This document shows, piece after piece, positions 22,733-29,614 of a stretch of 30,072 nt of DNA. The first letter of the stretch is position 1, and every line of letters starts with the position of its first letter. Under the pieces are notes generated by a model. It saw only the letters and a list, made by a program, of their open reading frames with translations, had not been told where the DNA came from and did not search any database. This DNA is from an uncultured Oscillibacter sp. (GTDB taxonomy: Bacteria; Bacillota; Clostridia; Oscillospirales; Oscillospiraceae): NCBI GenBank assembly GCA_910587875.1, contig CAJUOD010000025.1, forward strand, positions 1 through 30,072, given 5' to 3'. The translations under genes were made by a program, and so were the position numbers.

Positions 22733-23047
22733 TTATTCTTCAACTCTCTCAATCTTAATGATGACCGGGCGCAGCCCGTCATTGCAGGAGCAGATCGCCA
22801 CCCCCTTGTGTTTCGGGTCGATCCAGGTGTTGTCATACCAGCCCTCCGACCCATTCGCCAAGGCAAATACGTACTGATATACGGCCTTCCAGGCTTCATC
22901 ACAAAAGCCCTCCGGCTTCGCGTAGTCGGAATAGAAAACCTGGCCCTCCTTCATGAGCGGGCAGGTGGAAAAGCCGGGGACGCCGTATTCCTTTGCCAAG
23001 TCTTCCTGCAGGGTAGTTTTCAGGATGGTCAGTTTGCATTTCTTCAT
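22733..23047 (-). CDS. TIGR04076 family protein
   Basis: This 104-residue protein matches the TIGR04076 family: MKKCKLTILKTTLQEDLAKE at the start, CPLMKEGQVFYSDYAKPEGFC in the middle (about 29-49), AWKAVYQYVFAL, and the C-terminal CSCNDGLRPVIIKIE. Several conserved cysteines (4, 29, 49 and the CSC pair) suggest metal or redox chemistry, but no function is established for the family. GGAGGGAG lies about eight bases before the ATG. Monocistronic, divergent from smpB. Confidence 0.88.
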   Translation of the reverse strand: MKKCKLTILKTTLQEDLAKEYGVPGFSTCPLMKEGQVFYSDYAKPEGFCDEAWKAVYQYVFALANGSEGWYDNTWIDPKHKGVAICSCNDGLRPVIIKIERVEE

Positions 23048-23086
23048 AAGCTCGTCTCCCTCCGCGAACCAAAATAGAATGCTCTG

Positions 23087-23115
23087 ATTTTAACATGGGC
23101 ATGGGTTCGATTCAA
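23087..23115 (-). promoter_or_regulatory. Promoter of the TIGR04076 gene
   Basis: On the minus strand TTGAAT (23115-23110), a 17-base spacer and TAAAAT (23092-23087). Confidence 0.55.
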
Positions 23116-23159
23116 CCCGGTTTTGAGATCTCCACGGCTTTCTCCCCTCTGATTTCCCC

Positions 23160-23188
23160 TTGCCTGAACGGGAAAACCATGATATACT
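23160..23188 (+). promoter_or_regulatory. Promoter of smpB
   Basis: TTGCCT (23160-23165), a 17-base spacer and TATACT (23183-23188), 45 bases before the chosen start. Confidence 0.75.
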
Positions 23189-23232
23189 AAACGTTGGCAA
23201 AACCGGGTATGATTTCCAGGGAGGTGACCGCG

Positions 23233-23691
23233 ATGGAAAAGAAGGGCGTGAAAATCGCCGCCCAGAACCGGAAGGCCCACCATGATTATTACGTGGAGGA
23301 AAAATACGAGGCGGGCATCGAGCTGGCGGGCACGGAGGTCAAGTCCGTCCGGGCCGGGACGCTGAATCTGAAGGATTCCTACTGCTCCGTGAAGGACGGG
23401 GAGCTCTTCGTCCACGGGATGCACATCTCCCCCTATGAGAAGGGGAACATCTTCAACAAGGATCCCGTCCGGCCCCGCCGCCTGCTGATGCACAAGCGGG
23501 AGATCCGCAAGCTCCACGCCCTGGTGAAGCAGGACGGCTATACCCTGGTCCCCCTGTCCGTGTACTTCAAGGACTCTCGGGTCAAAGTGGAGGTGGGCCT
23601 GTGCAAGGGCAAAAAGAACTACGACAAGCGGGCGGCCGTGGCGCAGAGGGATACCAAACGGGAAATCGACCGGGCTATGAAGGCTCGATAA
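23233..23691 (+). CDS. smpB: SsrA-binding protein SmpB
   Basis: The ATG at 23233 has GGGAGGTGA six bases upstream and gives a 152-residue protein of normal SmpB length; the frame is open further upstream without a ribosome binding site. SmpB binds tmRNA and delivers it to stalled ribosomes, its tail probing the empty mRNA channel. Family signatures are IAAQNRKAHHDYYVEEKYEAG, GTEVKSVRAGTLNLKDSY, HISPYEKGN, RRLLMHK and the C-terminal tail KKNYDKRAAVAQRDTKREID. The partner RNA gene ssrA lies 1.7 kb downstream. Probably the first gene of an operon with the cyclophilin and dehydrogenase genes. Confidence 0.97.
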   Translation: MEKKGVKIAAQNRKAHHDYYVEEKYEAGIELAGTEVKSVRAGTLNLKDSYCSVKDGELFVHGMHISPYEKGNIFNKDPVRPRRLLMHKREIRKLHALVKQDGYTLVPLSVYFKDSRVKVEVGLCKGKKNYDKRAAVAQRDTKREIDRAMKAR

Positions 23692-23735
23692 GTTACTAAG
23701 ATAGTTTATAAAAGTGCAGAAAGGAACAAACTGAG

Positions 23736-24263
23736 ATGTCTACCAATCCCATCGCCACCATTTTAATGGCGGACGGCAAAAAAATGACCGCCGAGCTCTA
23801 CCCCGAAAAGGCTCCCAACACGGTGAACAACTTCATCTCCCTGGCCAACAAGGGCTTTTACGACGGCCTGACCTTCCACCGGGTCATTCCCGGCTTCATG
23901 ATCCAGGGGGGCTGCCCTGACGGCACCGGCATGGGGGGCCCGGGCTATGAGATCAAGGGCGAGTTTGCCTCCAACGGCTTCGCCCAGAACGATTTGAAGC
24001 ACACCACCGGCGTCCTCTCCATGGCCCGGACCATGGTCCCGGATTCCGCGGGAAGCCAGTTCTTCGTCATGGTGGCCCCGGCGGAGCACCTGGACGGGGA
24101 CTACGCCGCCTTCGGACAGGTGGTGGAGGGGGTGGACGACGCCATCGCCATCTCCCGGGTCCCCCGGAGCATGCGGGACGACAAGCCCAAGACCCCGGTG
24201 GTCATCCAGTCCATCCGTGTGGACACCCAGGGCGTGGAGTACCCGGAGCCCGAGACCCGCTGA
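23736..24263 (+). CDS. Cyclophilin-type peptidyl-prolyl cis-trans isomerase
   Basis: A 175-residue cyclophilin without signal peptide, so a cytoplasmic foldase that speeds proline isomerisation. Active-site segments are present: FHRVIPGFMIQGG (with the catalytic Arg), SAGSQFFVM and AFGQVVEGVD; an Asp-Gly-Thr-Gly-Met-Gly-Gly-Pro-Gly loop is typical. The ATG has AGAAAGGA about nine bases upstream and follows smpB by 44 bases. The C-terminus (TQGVEYPEPETR) extends slightly past the domain. Confidence 0.96.
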   Translation: MSTNPIATILMADGKKMTAELYPEKAPNTVNNFISLANKGFYDGLTFHRVIPGFMIQGGCPDGTGMGGPGYEIKGEFASNGFAQNDLKHTTGVLSMARTMVPDSAGSQFFVMVAPAEHLDGDYAAFGQVVEGVDDAIAISRVPRSMRDDKPKTPVVIQSIRVDTQGVEYPEPETR

Positions 24264-24291
24264 AACCGAATCGGAGCGAAAAGGAGGAGCT

Positions 24292-25050
24292 ATGAAAACC
24301 ACCATCATCACCGGAGCGTCCTCCGGCCTGGGCCGGGAGCTGGCCCGCCAGATTGAGGATGTGTTTCCCGCCATCGAGTGCTATTGGCTCATCGCCCGCC
24401 GGGAGGACCGGCTGGAGAGCCTGGCCATCAGCCTGCCGGGGCGGCACACGAAATGCCTGGCCCTGGACCTCTGCGACCCCATGAGCTTCGTGGCCCTGAA
24501 GGACCAGCTAGCGGAGGAGAAGCCGGAGGTATCCCTGCTGGTCAACTGCGCGGGCTGCGGGTATCTGGGCCGGGTGGGGGAGATGGACACTGCCACCCAG
24601 ACCCAGATGGTGGACCTGAACGTCCGGGCCCTGACCGCCGTGACCAATATCGTCCTGCCCTATATGCCGGAGGGGAGCCATGTCCTGAACGTGTCCTCCA
24701 TCGCCTCCTTCTGCCCCAATCCCCGGATGACGGTCTATTCCTCCACCAAGGCCTACGTCTCCCATTTCACCGTGGGCCTGAACGAGGAGCTCCGCCGCCG
24801 CAAGGTGAGCGTGACGGCGGTGTGCCCCGGCCCCATGGACACGGAGTTCCTCCCCCTGGCGGGCATCACGGGCCGTTCCAGCACCTTCGAGTTCCTGCCC
24901 TACTGCGACCAGGTAAGAGTGGCCGGAGGCGCCCTCCGCGCCGCCAAAGCGGGCCGCGTGATCTATACCCCCAAGCTGCTGTATAAATTCTACCGCCTCC
25001 TGGCCAAGCTCACCCCCTCCCAGCTCCTAGTCAAATTCGTCAAAACCTGA
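24292..25050 (+). CDS. Short-chain dehydrogenase/reductase
   Basis: The start at 24292 is fixed by AAGGAGGAG; 252 residues. Classical SDR: TGASSGLG cofactor motif (7-14), NCAG (85-88), Asn110, catalytic Ser136, Tyr149-Ser-Ser-Thr-Lys153. The Arg-Arg pair after the second strand (ARRED, 35-39) suggests NADP preference. After the PGPMDTEF segment the C-terminal region is Lys/Leu-rich and possibly membrane-associated (LLYKFYRLLAKLTPSQLLVKF), like the YqjQ/DltE-type group. The substrate is unknown. It lies 28 bases after the cyclophilin gene. Confidence 0.93.
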   Translation: MKTTIITGASSGLGRELARQIEDVFPAIECYWLIARREDRLESLAISLPGRHTKCLALDLCDPMSFVALKDQLAEEKPEVSLLVNCAGCGYLGRVGEMDTATQTQMVDLNVRALTAVTNIVLPYMPEGSHVLNVSSIASFCPNPRMTVYSSTKAYVSHFTVGLNEELRRRKVSVTAVCPGPMDTEFLPLAGITGRSSTFEFLPYCDQVRVAGGALRAAKAGRVIYTPKLLYKFYRLLAKLTPSQLLVKFVKT

Positions 25051-25060
25051 CCAAAGGAAA

Positions 25061-25089
25061 GGAGCGGGGTCCCGGAGGGCCTCCGCTCC
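25061..25089 (+). terminator. Hairpin after the dehydrogenase gene
   Basis: 13-bp stem GGAGCGGGGTCCC / GGGCCTCCGCTCC with two G-T pairs and a GGA loop. There is no T tract, so termination is uncertain. Confidence 0.5.
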
Positions 25090-25369
25090 CAAAATGTCAC
25101 AAAACCGTAACACACGCCTACCCAAACCTGTGCTATACTAATTTAGCGATTCCACCAGCCAGCCACTCAAAGAGCCAGACCCCGCGCAAGTCCCCCGTTC
25201 CCATCCCCCGTCCTTCGTCCCTCGTCCCCCCGCAGGGGGTGGGGGATTCTCAAGGGGGAGCCCGCTCCCCCTTGAAAGAGGAGGGGCAAAGGAGCGGAGT
25301 GCAGTTTTCGCCTACAGTCCGCAGACTGTTGGCGGAAACGAAACGGAGCGGATTTCGCCCCGACGACAG
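25090..25369 (+). other. Gene-free leader upstream of ssrA with nested hairpins
   Basis: An extended -10 (TGTGCTATACT, -10 at 25134-25139) lies 231 bases before the mature tmRNA 5' end and is the only clear promoter candidate for ssrA. Between them are a perfect 12-bp inverted repeat TCAAGGGGGAGC / GCTCCCCCTTGA (25250-25261 / 25264-25275) and a longer hairpin around 25304-25338 (GTTTTCGCC...GGCGGAAAC), with C-rich CCCCCGT-type repeats before them. No credible ORF. If this is transcribed, the precursor would need 5' trimming by RNase P. Confidence 0.5.
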
Positions 25370-25735
25370 GGGGGTGTAAGGGTTTCGACGGGGGTATGGA
25401 GGCGGGACCAGCGGGCGGCGGCGCCTGACCGCCATAAAACGGGCAAATTATAAATCAAATAACAACAACACTGTTGCTGTTGCTGCCTAACTAAAGGCAG
25501 CCGTCCGACCCGGGAGGACCGCGAACCGGGGAGGGCGTCGTTTAGCGGTAAATGTGCGTACAGTAAGCTTTGCCTGTGCCACACATCATGAAGCTCACCT
25601 GAATTGACGGCGTGACGATGTGCCGTCTCCGAGGGGAACAGGAGGGGTAAGGCCCTCCGGAATCACCGTCTGCGCCCGGAGAAAGTCCCGTTAAAGTGCT
25701 TTCGGACGCGGGTTCAACTCCCGCCACCTCCACCA
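25370..25735 (+). ncRNA. ssrA: Transfer-messenger RNA (tmRNA)
   Basis: 366 nt, canonical one-piece tmRNA. The 5' end GGGGGTG pairs with the 3' acceptor strand CACCTCC, followed by encoded CCA (ending 25735). GTAAGGGTTTCGACGGGGG is the conserved 5' tRNA-like segment, and the T arm GCGGGTTCAACTCCCGC is at the 3' end. The tag frame opens at GCA 25443 and stops at TAA 25488-25490, encoding ANYKSNNNTVAVAA (an extra Ala comes from the charged tmRNA). The stop lies in the loop of the usual hairpin GCTGCC/GGCAGC. With SmpB it rescues stalled ribosomes and tags products for proteolysis. Confidence 0.97.
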
Positions 25736-26036
25736 GCTCTGAAATTCCCACCACCGCTCCGTTTCCGGCTTTGCCGAAAACTGCGCTATGGTGGGAATTT
25801 CTTCGCTTTCGGGCCGGATTCGCTGCGCTGGATTCCGGCCCGATTTTGGGGTGGACGCGGGACCTGCGTTGCAGCAAAATCCGAACCTGTTCCCATCGGG
25901 GACGGGTTCGGGTTTGTTGCTTATCCGGGAGATATGGCGTGCTCCGGCGATGCCGGGACCCGGGGCGGCGACGGTTTCGTGCAACTTTCCGCTGCCGGGG
26001 CCCCTTCTTTTGAGGCGCGGCTTTTCATAACTTTAA
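25736..26036. other. Gene-free stretch after tmRNA with large inverted repeats
   Basis: Begins with a perfect 13-bp inverted repeat GAAATTCCCACCA (25741-25753) / TGGTGGGAATTTC (25789-25801) enclosing an inner TTCCGGC..GCCGAAA hairpin, then GGGCCGGATTC/GATTCCGGCCC (25811-25841, one mismatch) and an imperfect repeat near 25877-25922. No ORF with a ribosome binding site. This is the junction between ssrA and the lysis cassette, so it may hold integration remnants; no duplicate of the tmRNA 3' end was seen. Confidence 0.45.
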
Positions 26037-26051
26037 AAGGAGGAATGCGAA

Positions 26052-26297
26052 ATGAGCGACGCTGTGCTGGCGGCCCTCATCGGGCTGGCGGGGTCGGGGC
26101 TGGGGTCCGTGCTGGGCATCCTGGTGAGCTCCAAGCTGACCCAGTACCGGCTGGAGCAGCTGGAGAAAAAGGTGGAGGTCCACAACAAGGTCATCGACCG
26201 GGTGTACAAGCTGGAGGAGCGCACGGAGGTCCAGGAGGAGAAAATCCGGGCGGCCAACCACCGGATCGGGGACCTGGAGGAGGCGGTGCGGGCATGA
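26052..26297 (+). CDS. Phage XhlA-like membrane/coiled-coil protein
   Basis: 81 residues: an N-terminal Gly/Ala/Leu-rich membrane segment (about 4-26), then a long heptad-patterned coiled coil (YRLEQLEKKVEVHNKVIDRV to the end). Proteins of this shape (hemolysin XhlA-like) usually lie just upstream of holin genes in Firmicutes prophages. AAGGAGG precedes the ATG by eight bases. First gene of a four-gene overlapping lysis cassette: its stop overlaps the next start (ATGA). Confidence 0.8.
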   Translation: MSDAVLAALIGLAGSGLGSVLGILVSSKLTQYRLEQLEKKVEVHNKVIDRVYKLEERTEVQEEKIRAANHRIGDLEEAVRA

Positions 26298-26539
26298 GGG
26301 GGAAGCGGAGAAGGGAGGCAAAGACCTCCAATGTGATCCTGCTGGTCCTGGGCCTCTTCGCCTTTGGTTTCATCGCGGCCATGACCGTGATCTTCTGCGT
26401 CAAGGGCTCCGTGCCCGACACGCTGATCCAGTACACCCTGGGGGCCGGGGGCGTGGAGGCCCTGCTGCTGGCGGGGATTAAAATTTCAAAGGTCCGGGCG
26501 GGAGACAGGCCCGGAGAAGAGGAGGACACACATGGATAA
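26294..26539 (+). CDS. Small phage-type membrane protein (holin candidate)
   Basis: 81 residues with a very basic N-terminus (MRGKRRREAK), two hydrophobic segments (about 13-36 and 45-63) and a charged C-terminal tail (RAGDRPGEEEDTHG). The layout suits a class II holin or holin accessory protein, but no family is recognised. Overlaps the upstream gene by four bases and the downstream one by eight, indicating translational coupling within the cassette. Confidence 0.72.
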   Translation: MRGKRRREAKTSNVILLVLGLFAFGFIAAMTVIFCVKGSVPDTLIQYTLGAGGVEALLLAGIKISKVRAGDRPGEEEDTHG

Positions 26540-26732
26540 AACCATCACCAAGCGGCTGGGGAATCTCCTGAGCGTCAAGTCTCTGGTGACCCTGACGCTG
26601 ACCGCCGTGTTCGCTTACATGTCGGTGAGGGGGACTATCTCCCAGGACTTCATGACCGTGTACGCCGTGGTCATCGCGTTCTACTTCGGCACCCAGAGCC
26701 AGAAGGTCCAGGACGCGATGGAGGGAAAATAG
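26532..26732 (+). CDS. Small phage-holin-like membrane protein
   Basis: 66 residues with GAGGAGG upstream. LLSVKSLVTLTLTAVFAYMS and DFMTVYAVVIAFYFGTQ are two membrane segments, with FYFGTQ typical of small holin-like proteins in Firmicutes prophages. It abuts the endolysin ATG exactly (TAG ATG), so it is the likely membrane-permeabilising partner of the endolysin. Confidence 0.8.
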   Translation: MDKTITKRLGNLLSVKSLVTLTLTAVFAYMSVRGTISQDFMTVYAVVIAFYFGTQSQKVQDAMEGK

Positions 26733-27410
26733 ATGACGGCGGAACGGGTGCTGAACATCGCCAGGCGGGAGCTGGGGGTAAAGGAGTCCCCGGCGGGCTC
26801 CAACAATGTCAAATATAATACCTGGTACTACGGCCGGGAGGTCTCCGGGCCCGCCTACCCCTGGTGCATGGTCTTTGTGCAGTGGTGCTTTGCCCAGGCC
26901 AAGGTCTCGCTGCCGCTGCGGACGGCCTCCTGCGGGGCGATGATGAACGCGGCGAAAAAGGCGGGCCGGTGGGTGACGAAGGGCCTCCGCCCCGGGGATG
27001 TGGTGATCTACGACTTCCCCGGCGGGGCGGCTACGGACCACACGGGCGTCGTCGAGCGCGTGACGGCCTCGGGGGTGGTGGCCATCGAGGGAAACACCAG
27101 CCAAACCGGGAACCAGTCCAACGGCGGGCAGGTCTGCCGGAAGACCCGGCCCGCGCGGCAGATCGTGGGCGCGGTGCGCCCGAAGTATGAGGAGGAGGAC
27201 GACATGGACATCTCGAAGCTGACCGACGCGGAGGTTCTGGCGCTGGGCAAGCGCCTCCAGCAGGTGTGCGGGAAGCAGCCCGTCAGCTCCGCCCTGGCGA
27301 AGGAGCTCCAGGAGGCCAAGGAGAAGGGTATCACCGACGGGAGCAATCCCGGGGCCTTCTGTACCCGGGCCCAGGCCGCCGTCATGACCCTGCGGGCCGC
27401 GAAAAAATAA
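26733..27410 (+). CDS. CHAP-domain phage-type endolysin
   Basis: 225 residues, no signal peptide, as expected for a holin-dependent endolysin. The N-terminal CHAP (NlpC/P60-like) domain has catalytic Cys45 (YPWCMVFVQW), His103 (DHTGVV) and the polar residue region Glu119-Gly-Asn121; it would cut peptidoglycan as an amidase or endopeptidase. After an acidic hinge (YEEEDDMDI, about 151-159) a C-terminal SLH-like half repeat (GITDGSNPGAFCTRAQAAVM) probably binds the wall. It closes the lysis cassette and is followed by a strong terminator. Confidence 0.9.
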   Translation: MTAERVLNIARRELGVKESPAGSNNVKYNTWYYGREVSGPAYPWCMVFVQWCFAQAKVSLPLRTASCGAMMNAAKKAGRWVTKGLRPGDVVIYDFPGGAATDHTGVVERVTASGVVAIEGNTSQTGNQSNGGQVCRKTRPARQIVGAVRPKYEEEDDMDISKLTDAEVLALGKRLQQVCGKQPVSSALAKELQEAKEKGITDGSNPGAFCTRAQAAVMTLRAAKK

Positions 27411-27411
27411 G

Positions 27412-27449
27412 GAAGGGGCCTCCCAAACGGGAGGCCCCTTCTTTTGTTT
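27412..27449 (+). terminator. Terminator of the lysis cassette
   Basis: 13-bp perfect stem GAAGGGGCCTCCC / GGGAGGCCCCTTC with an AAAC loop, followed by TTTTGTTT. Confidence 0.95.
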
Positions 27450-27517
27450 CAGAATGCTTTCAGCTTCCCTCCGTATAATCCCCGCGTACGAAATCACGCC
27501 GCATGAAGGAGAGACCG

Positions 27518-27703
27518 ATGGAAAAAGACCCTATGGAAAACCGAGGCGTCACGCTGAACAGCCTGCGGGAGGAGCAGCGGGCCTTGAACCGGAGAATGCT
27601 GCTGGCCCTGCAGGTCCGGGACCTGGAGGCCCAGGAGGTCCTGCGCCGGGAGCTGGAGGAGATCGCCGCTCAGATTGACCGCTTCCTGACGGGAAGGCTT
27701 TAG
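27518..27703 (+). CDS. Small coiled-coil protein, unknown function
   Basis: The start at 27518 (61 residues) is chosen because AAGGAGAG at 27506-27513 lies just upstream; the ATG at 27503 sits before that site. The protein is charged and helical: LNSLREEQRALNRRMLLAL followed by heptads to the end (IAAQIDRFL), so probably one helix-turn-helix coiled-coil hairpin. A TATAAT at 27474-27479 may be its -10. It overlaps the convergent gene at 27700 by four bases tail to tail. Confidence 0.65.
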   Translation: MEKDPMENRGVTLNSLREEQRALNRRMLLALQVRDLEAQEVLRRELEEIAAQIDRFLTGRL

Positions 27704-28365
27704 GCCTTGCCGTAGTAGCGGCGGAGGCCGCAGTTGTACAGCGCCGCCATCCGGGGCTCCTGGACGGGCTCCTCCCGCTCGAAGCCCTCGTGCTGGATAA
27801 ACCAGGTCTCCCCGTCGGTGCCCAGCATGGGGTCCAGGTCCTTCAGGGAGTAGACCGGCAGGACCACGCTGCCCCGGCTCCAGACCCGGAGCACATTGGG
27901 CACGTCCACATCCGCCGGGGAGTCGATGACCGCCAGGCGGAGCTCCGGGAAGTAGGCCCCGCCGAAGGGCTGCTCCACGTCCAAACTGGCGAAGCCGCTG
28001 TCATACAGGGACTCCAGGGCGGCCTCCAGGCTGCCGTTGTTCCACACCGGGGCGATGAGGCCGCACTCGCTGAGCTTCACCCGCTTCTCCCCCGTCGGGG
28101 GCAGGCCGGAGATGGGGATCAGGTCGTCCAGGACGAAGGGCCCCGTCTTGGTCTTGGGCAGGAAGACCCGGGCGGCGCTGTCCGAGGTGAGGCTCATGGT
28201 CAGAGCGTGGATGATCCAGTCCAGAAACAGGTCGAAGTTCCGCCCGGACACCTTGCACCGCTGGGCCGCCTGGTTCAGGAACTTGCTCATGGCCTCGTAG
28301 TCCGTCAGAGCCATGGGCGGCAGGGGACCGGCGTATAGATTTTTCAGGCGTGTCGTGGGCAGCAT
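27700..28365 (-). CDS. Hypothetical protein
   Basis: 221 residues, ATG with GGGGAGG five bases upstream, no signal peptide or membrane helix. Segments include a helical N-terminal half (YEAMSKFLNQAAQRCKVSGR), FLPKTKTGPFVLDDLIPISG, a Gly-Gly-Ala-Tyr-Phe-Pro-Glu strand and NVLRVWSRGSVVLPVYSLKD, then an Arg/Tyr-rich C-terminus (GLRRYYGKA). No family is recognised; mixed alpha/beta composition suggests a soluble globular protein. Its stop overlaps the coiled-coil gene's stop on the other strand. Confidence 0.75.
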   Translation of the reverse strand: MLPTTRLKNLYAGPLPPMALTDYEAMSKFLNQAAQRCKVSGRNFDLFLDWIIHALTMSLTSDSAARVFLPKTKTGPFVLDDLIPISGLPPTGEKRVKLSECGLIAPVWNNGSLEAALESLYDSGFASLDVEQPFGGAYFPELRLAVIDSPADVDVPNVLRVWSRGSVVLPVYSLKDLDPMLGTDGETWFIQHEGFEREEPVQEPRMAALYNCGLRRYYGKA

Positions 28366-28410
28366 AGGGACCTCCCCGCGCCCGGGGGCGCGTTTTGTCA
28401 GAATACGCCT

Positions 28411-28439
28411 ATTCTAGCACGCCCGACGGGAAAACACAA
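28411..28439 (-). promoter_or_regulatory. Promoter of the 27700-28365 gene
   Basis: On the minus strand TTGTGT (28439-28434), a 17-base spacer and TAGAAT (28416-28411) with an extended TGC. The short palindrome AGAATA-CGCC-TATTCT (28400-28415) overlaps the -10. Confidence 0.55.
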
Positions 28440-28504
28440 GCGGGAATCCGAACAAGCGTTTCCGCCTCCCCCGCCGGGAAGTTCGGATATTTTCACAGCC
28501 AAGA

Positions 28505-28527
28505 GGCCCCGCCGGGACGGCGGGGCC
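28505..28527 (-). terminator. Terminator hairpin of the sigma/anti-sigma operon
   Basis: 9-bp perfect stem GGCCCCGCC / GGCGGGGCC with a 5-base loop, followed on the minus strand by TCTTGG; the T tract is weak. Confidence 0.65.
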
Positions 28528-28540
28528 TGTTCTCATCATT

Positions 28541-29614
28541 CTATTCTGTCAGGGGGAAATTCTGGCCGTAGAGCTCAATAGACTCTATCTGGTCCAAATC
28601 CAGGGGCATGGGGAAGAGGGTATCTATTTGAAGGGACGCATCCAGGTCCGGGATGCTGCGGGAGGTGCCGCCGGGGGTGAGGGAGTCGCCGTTTTTCATA
28701 TGGAAGGTCAGGTTCCGGCTCTCGAACCGGTCCTTCGACGTGCTCCTCGATCCCTCCGGCCCCTGCATGGTCAGGTGCAGGGCCAGCGGCGTGAGGGTGA
28801 GGCTCTCCAGCGTCCACTCCTCTCCGCCGATCTCGCAGACCCGGCCCGGCTCCAGGCGCAGGGCCTCCGTGGGCCGCAGGGAGGCGGTCAGAGTCCAGGG
28901 ACCCTTCCGCAGGATCTTGCCAATGCCCCTCTCCGGGGGGAAGAAGACCAGGTCCTGAATTTCAATGCGGCAGAGGCCGGCGGAGCTCAGGGATTCGCTG
29001 AGGATGGAAAATTGCGACGTATACTGTCCCTCGGCCTCCTCCTCCAGGGGGGAGGAGCTGAATTCCCCAAACGCGCCCCCGCCCTCCGGGAAGACCGTGG
29101 TCAACCCCAGGCCCAGCAGGCTGTGCTCCGCCTGAAGCTGTTCCAGCAGCTCCGGGTCCAGCACCGTGACCCGGATGGCGAAGAGGGCGATCTGCCCGTC
29201 GAAGACGGCGTCCAGGACCTCGATGCGCAGGCCGTCCGCCTCCACCGGCCCGGCGCCGGTTTCCACCCCCATGCCCAGCAGCTGGTCCGTATCCGCCGCG
29301 TCTCCGTACTCCCGGGCCCAATAGCTCTCCTCATACACCTGCCGGAACCAGCCCCCGCTCCCCAGGCCCGCCGCCGCCGCGCCGGTGAGCAGAGCGGCAA
29401 TGACTGCCGCCGCCAGCCAGCGGGCGGGAGTCCGGGGACGGCGTCCTGTTTCCGTCTCCGGGGCCCAGGCGCTTCCGGGATCCGCCAGCAATCGGCGCAT
29501 CCGTTTCCTCTGCCGCCGGGAGGGCGGGGGAGGCGCGGGGGCCTCTTCGATATCCTGCCGGAGGGCCTCCTCCAGCGCGTTTTTCAGCATGGCGTCAAAC
29601 ACAGGACCGTCCAT
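28541..29614 (-). CDS. Probable anti-sigma factor, single-pass membrane protein
   Basis: 357 residues. N-terminal cytoplasmic part (1-64) with an acidic helix (FDAMLKNALEEALRQDIEE), a Pro stretch and a basic segment, one transmembrane helix (about 65-85, RWLAAAVIAALLTGAAAAGL), then a large extracytoplasmic beta-rich domain (86-357) like DUF4179-type sensor domains. GGGAGGGG is seven bases before the ATG. It overlaps the ECF-type sigma gene by 20 bases, the usual arrangement for a membrane anti-sigma factor that holds its sigma until an envelope signal arrives. Assignment is from context and topology; no zinc-binding anti-sigma motif (HxxxCxxC) is visible. Confidence 0.8.
   Translation of the reverse strand: MDGPVFDAMLKNALEEALRQDIEEAPAPPPPSRRQRKRMRRLLADPGSAWAPETETGRRPRTPARWLAAAVIAALLTGAAAAGLGSGGWFRQVYEESYWAREYGDAADTDQLLGMGVETGAGPVEADGLRIEVLDAVFDGQIALFAIRVTVLDPELLEQLQAEHSLLGLGLTTVFPEGGGAFGEFSSSPLEEEAEGQYTSQFSILSESLSSAGLCRIEIQDLVFFPPERGIGKILRKGPWTLTASLRPTEALRLEPGRVCEIGGEEWTLESLTLTPLALHLTMQGPEGSRSTSKDRFESRNLTFHMKNGDSLTPGGTSRSIPDLDASLQIDTLFPMPLDLDQIESIELYGQNFPLTE

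Noticed and set aside
25542..25984. Minus-strand and plus-strand open frames over and after the tmRNA
   Set aside because: They overlap a structured RNA and repeat arms; no start signals.
25736..27449. attL/attR duplication of the tmRNA 3' end flanking the lysis cassette
   Set aside because: I found no second copy of the T-arm/acceptor sequence downstream within the window, so integration is suggested but not shown.
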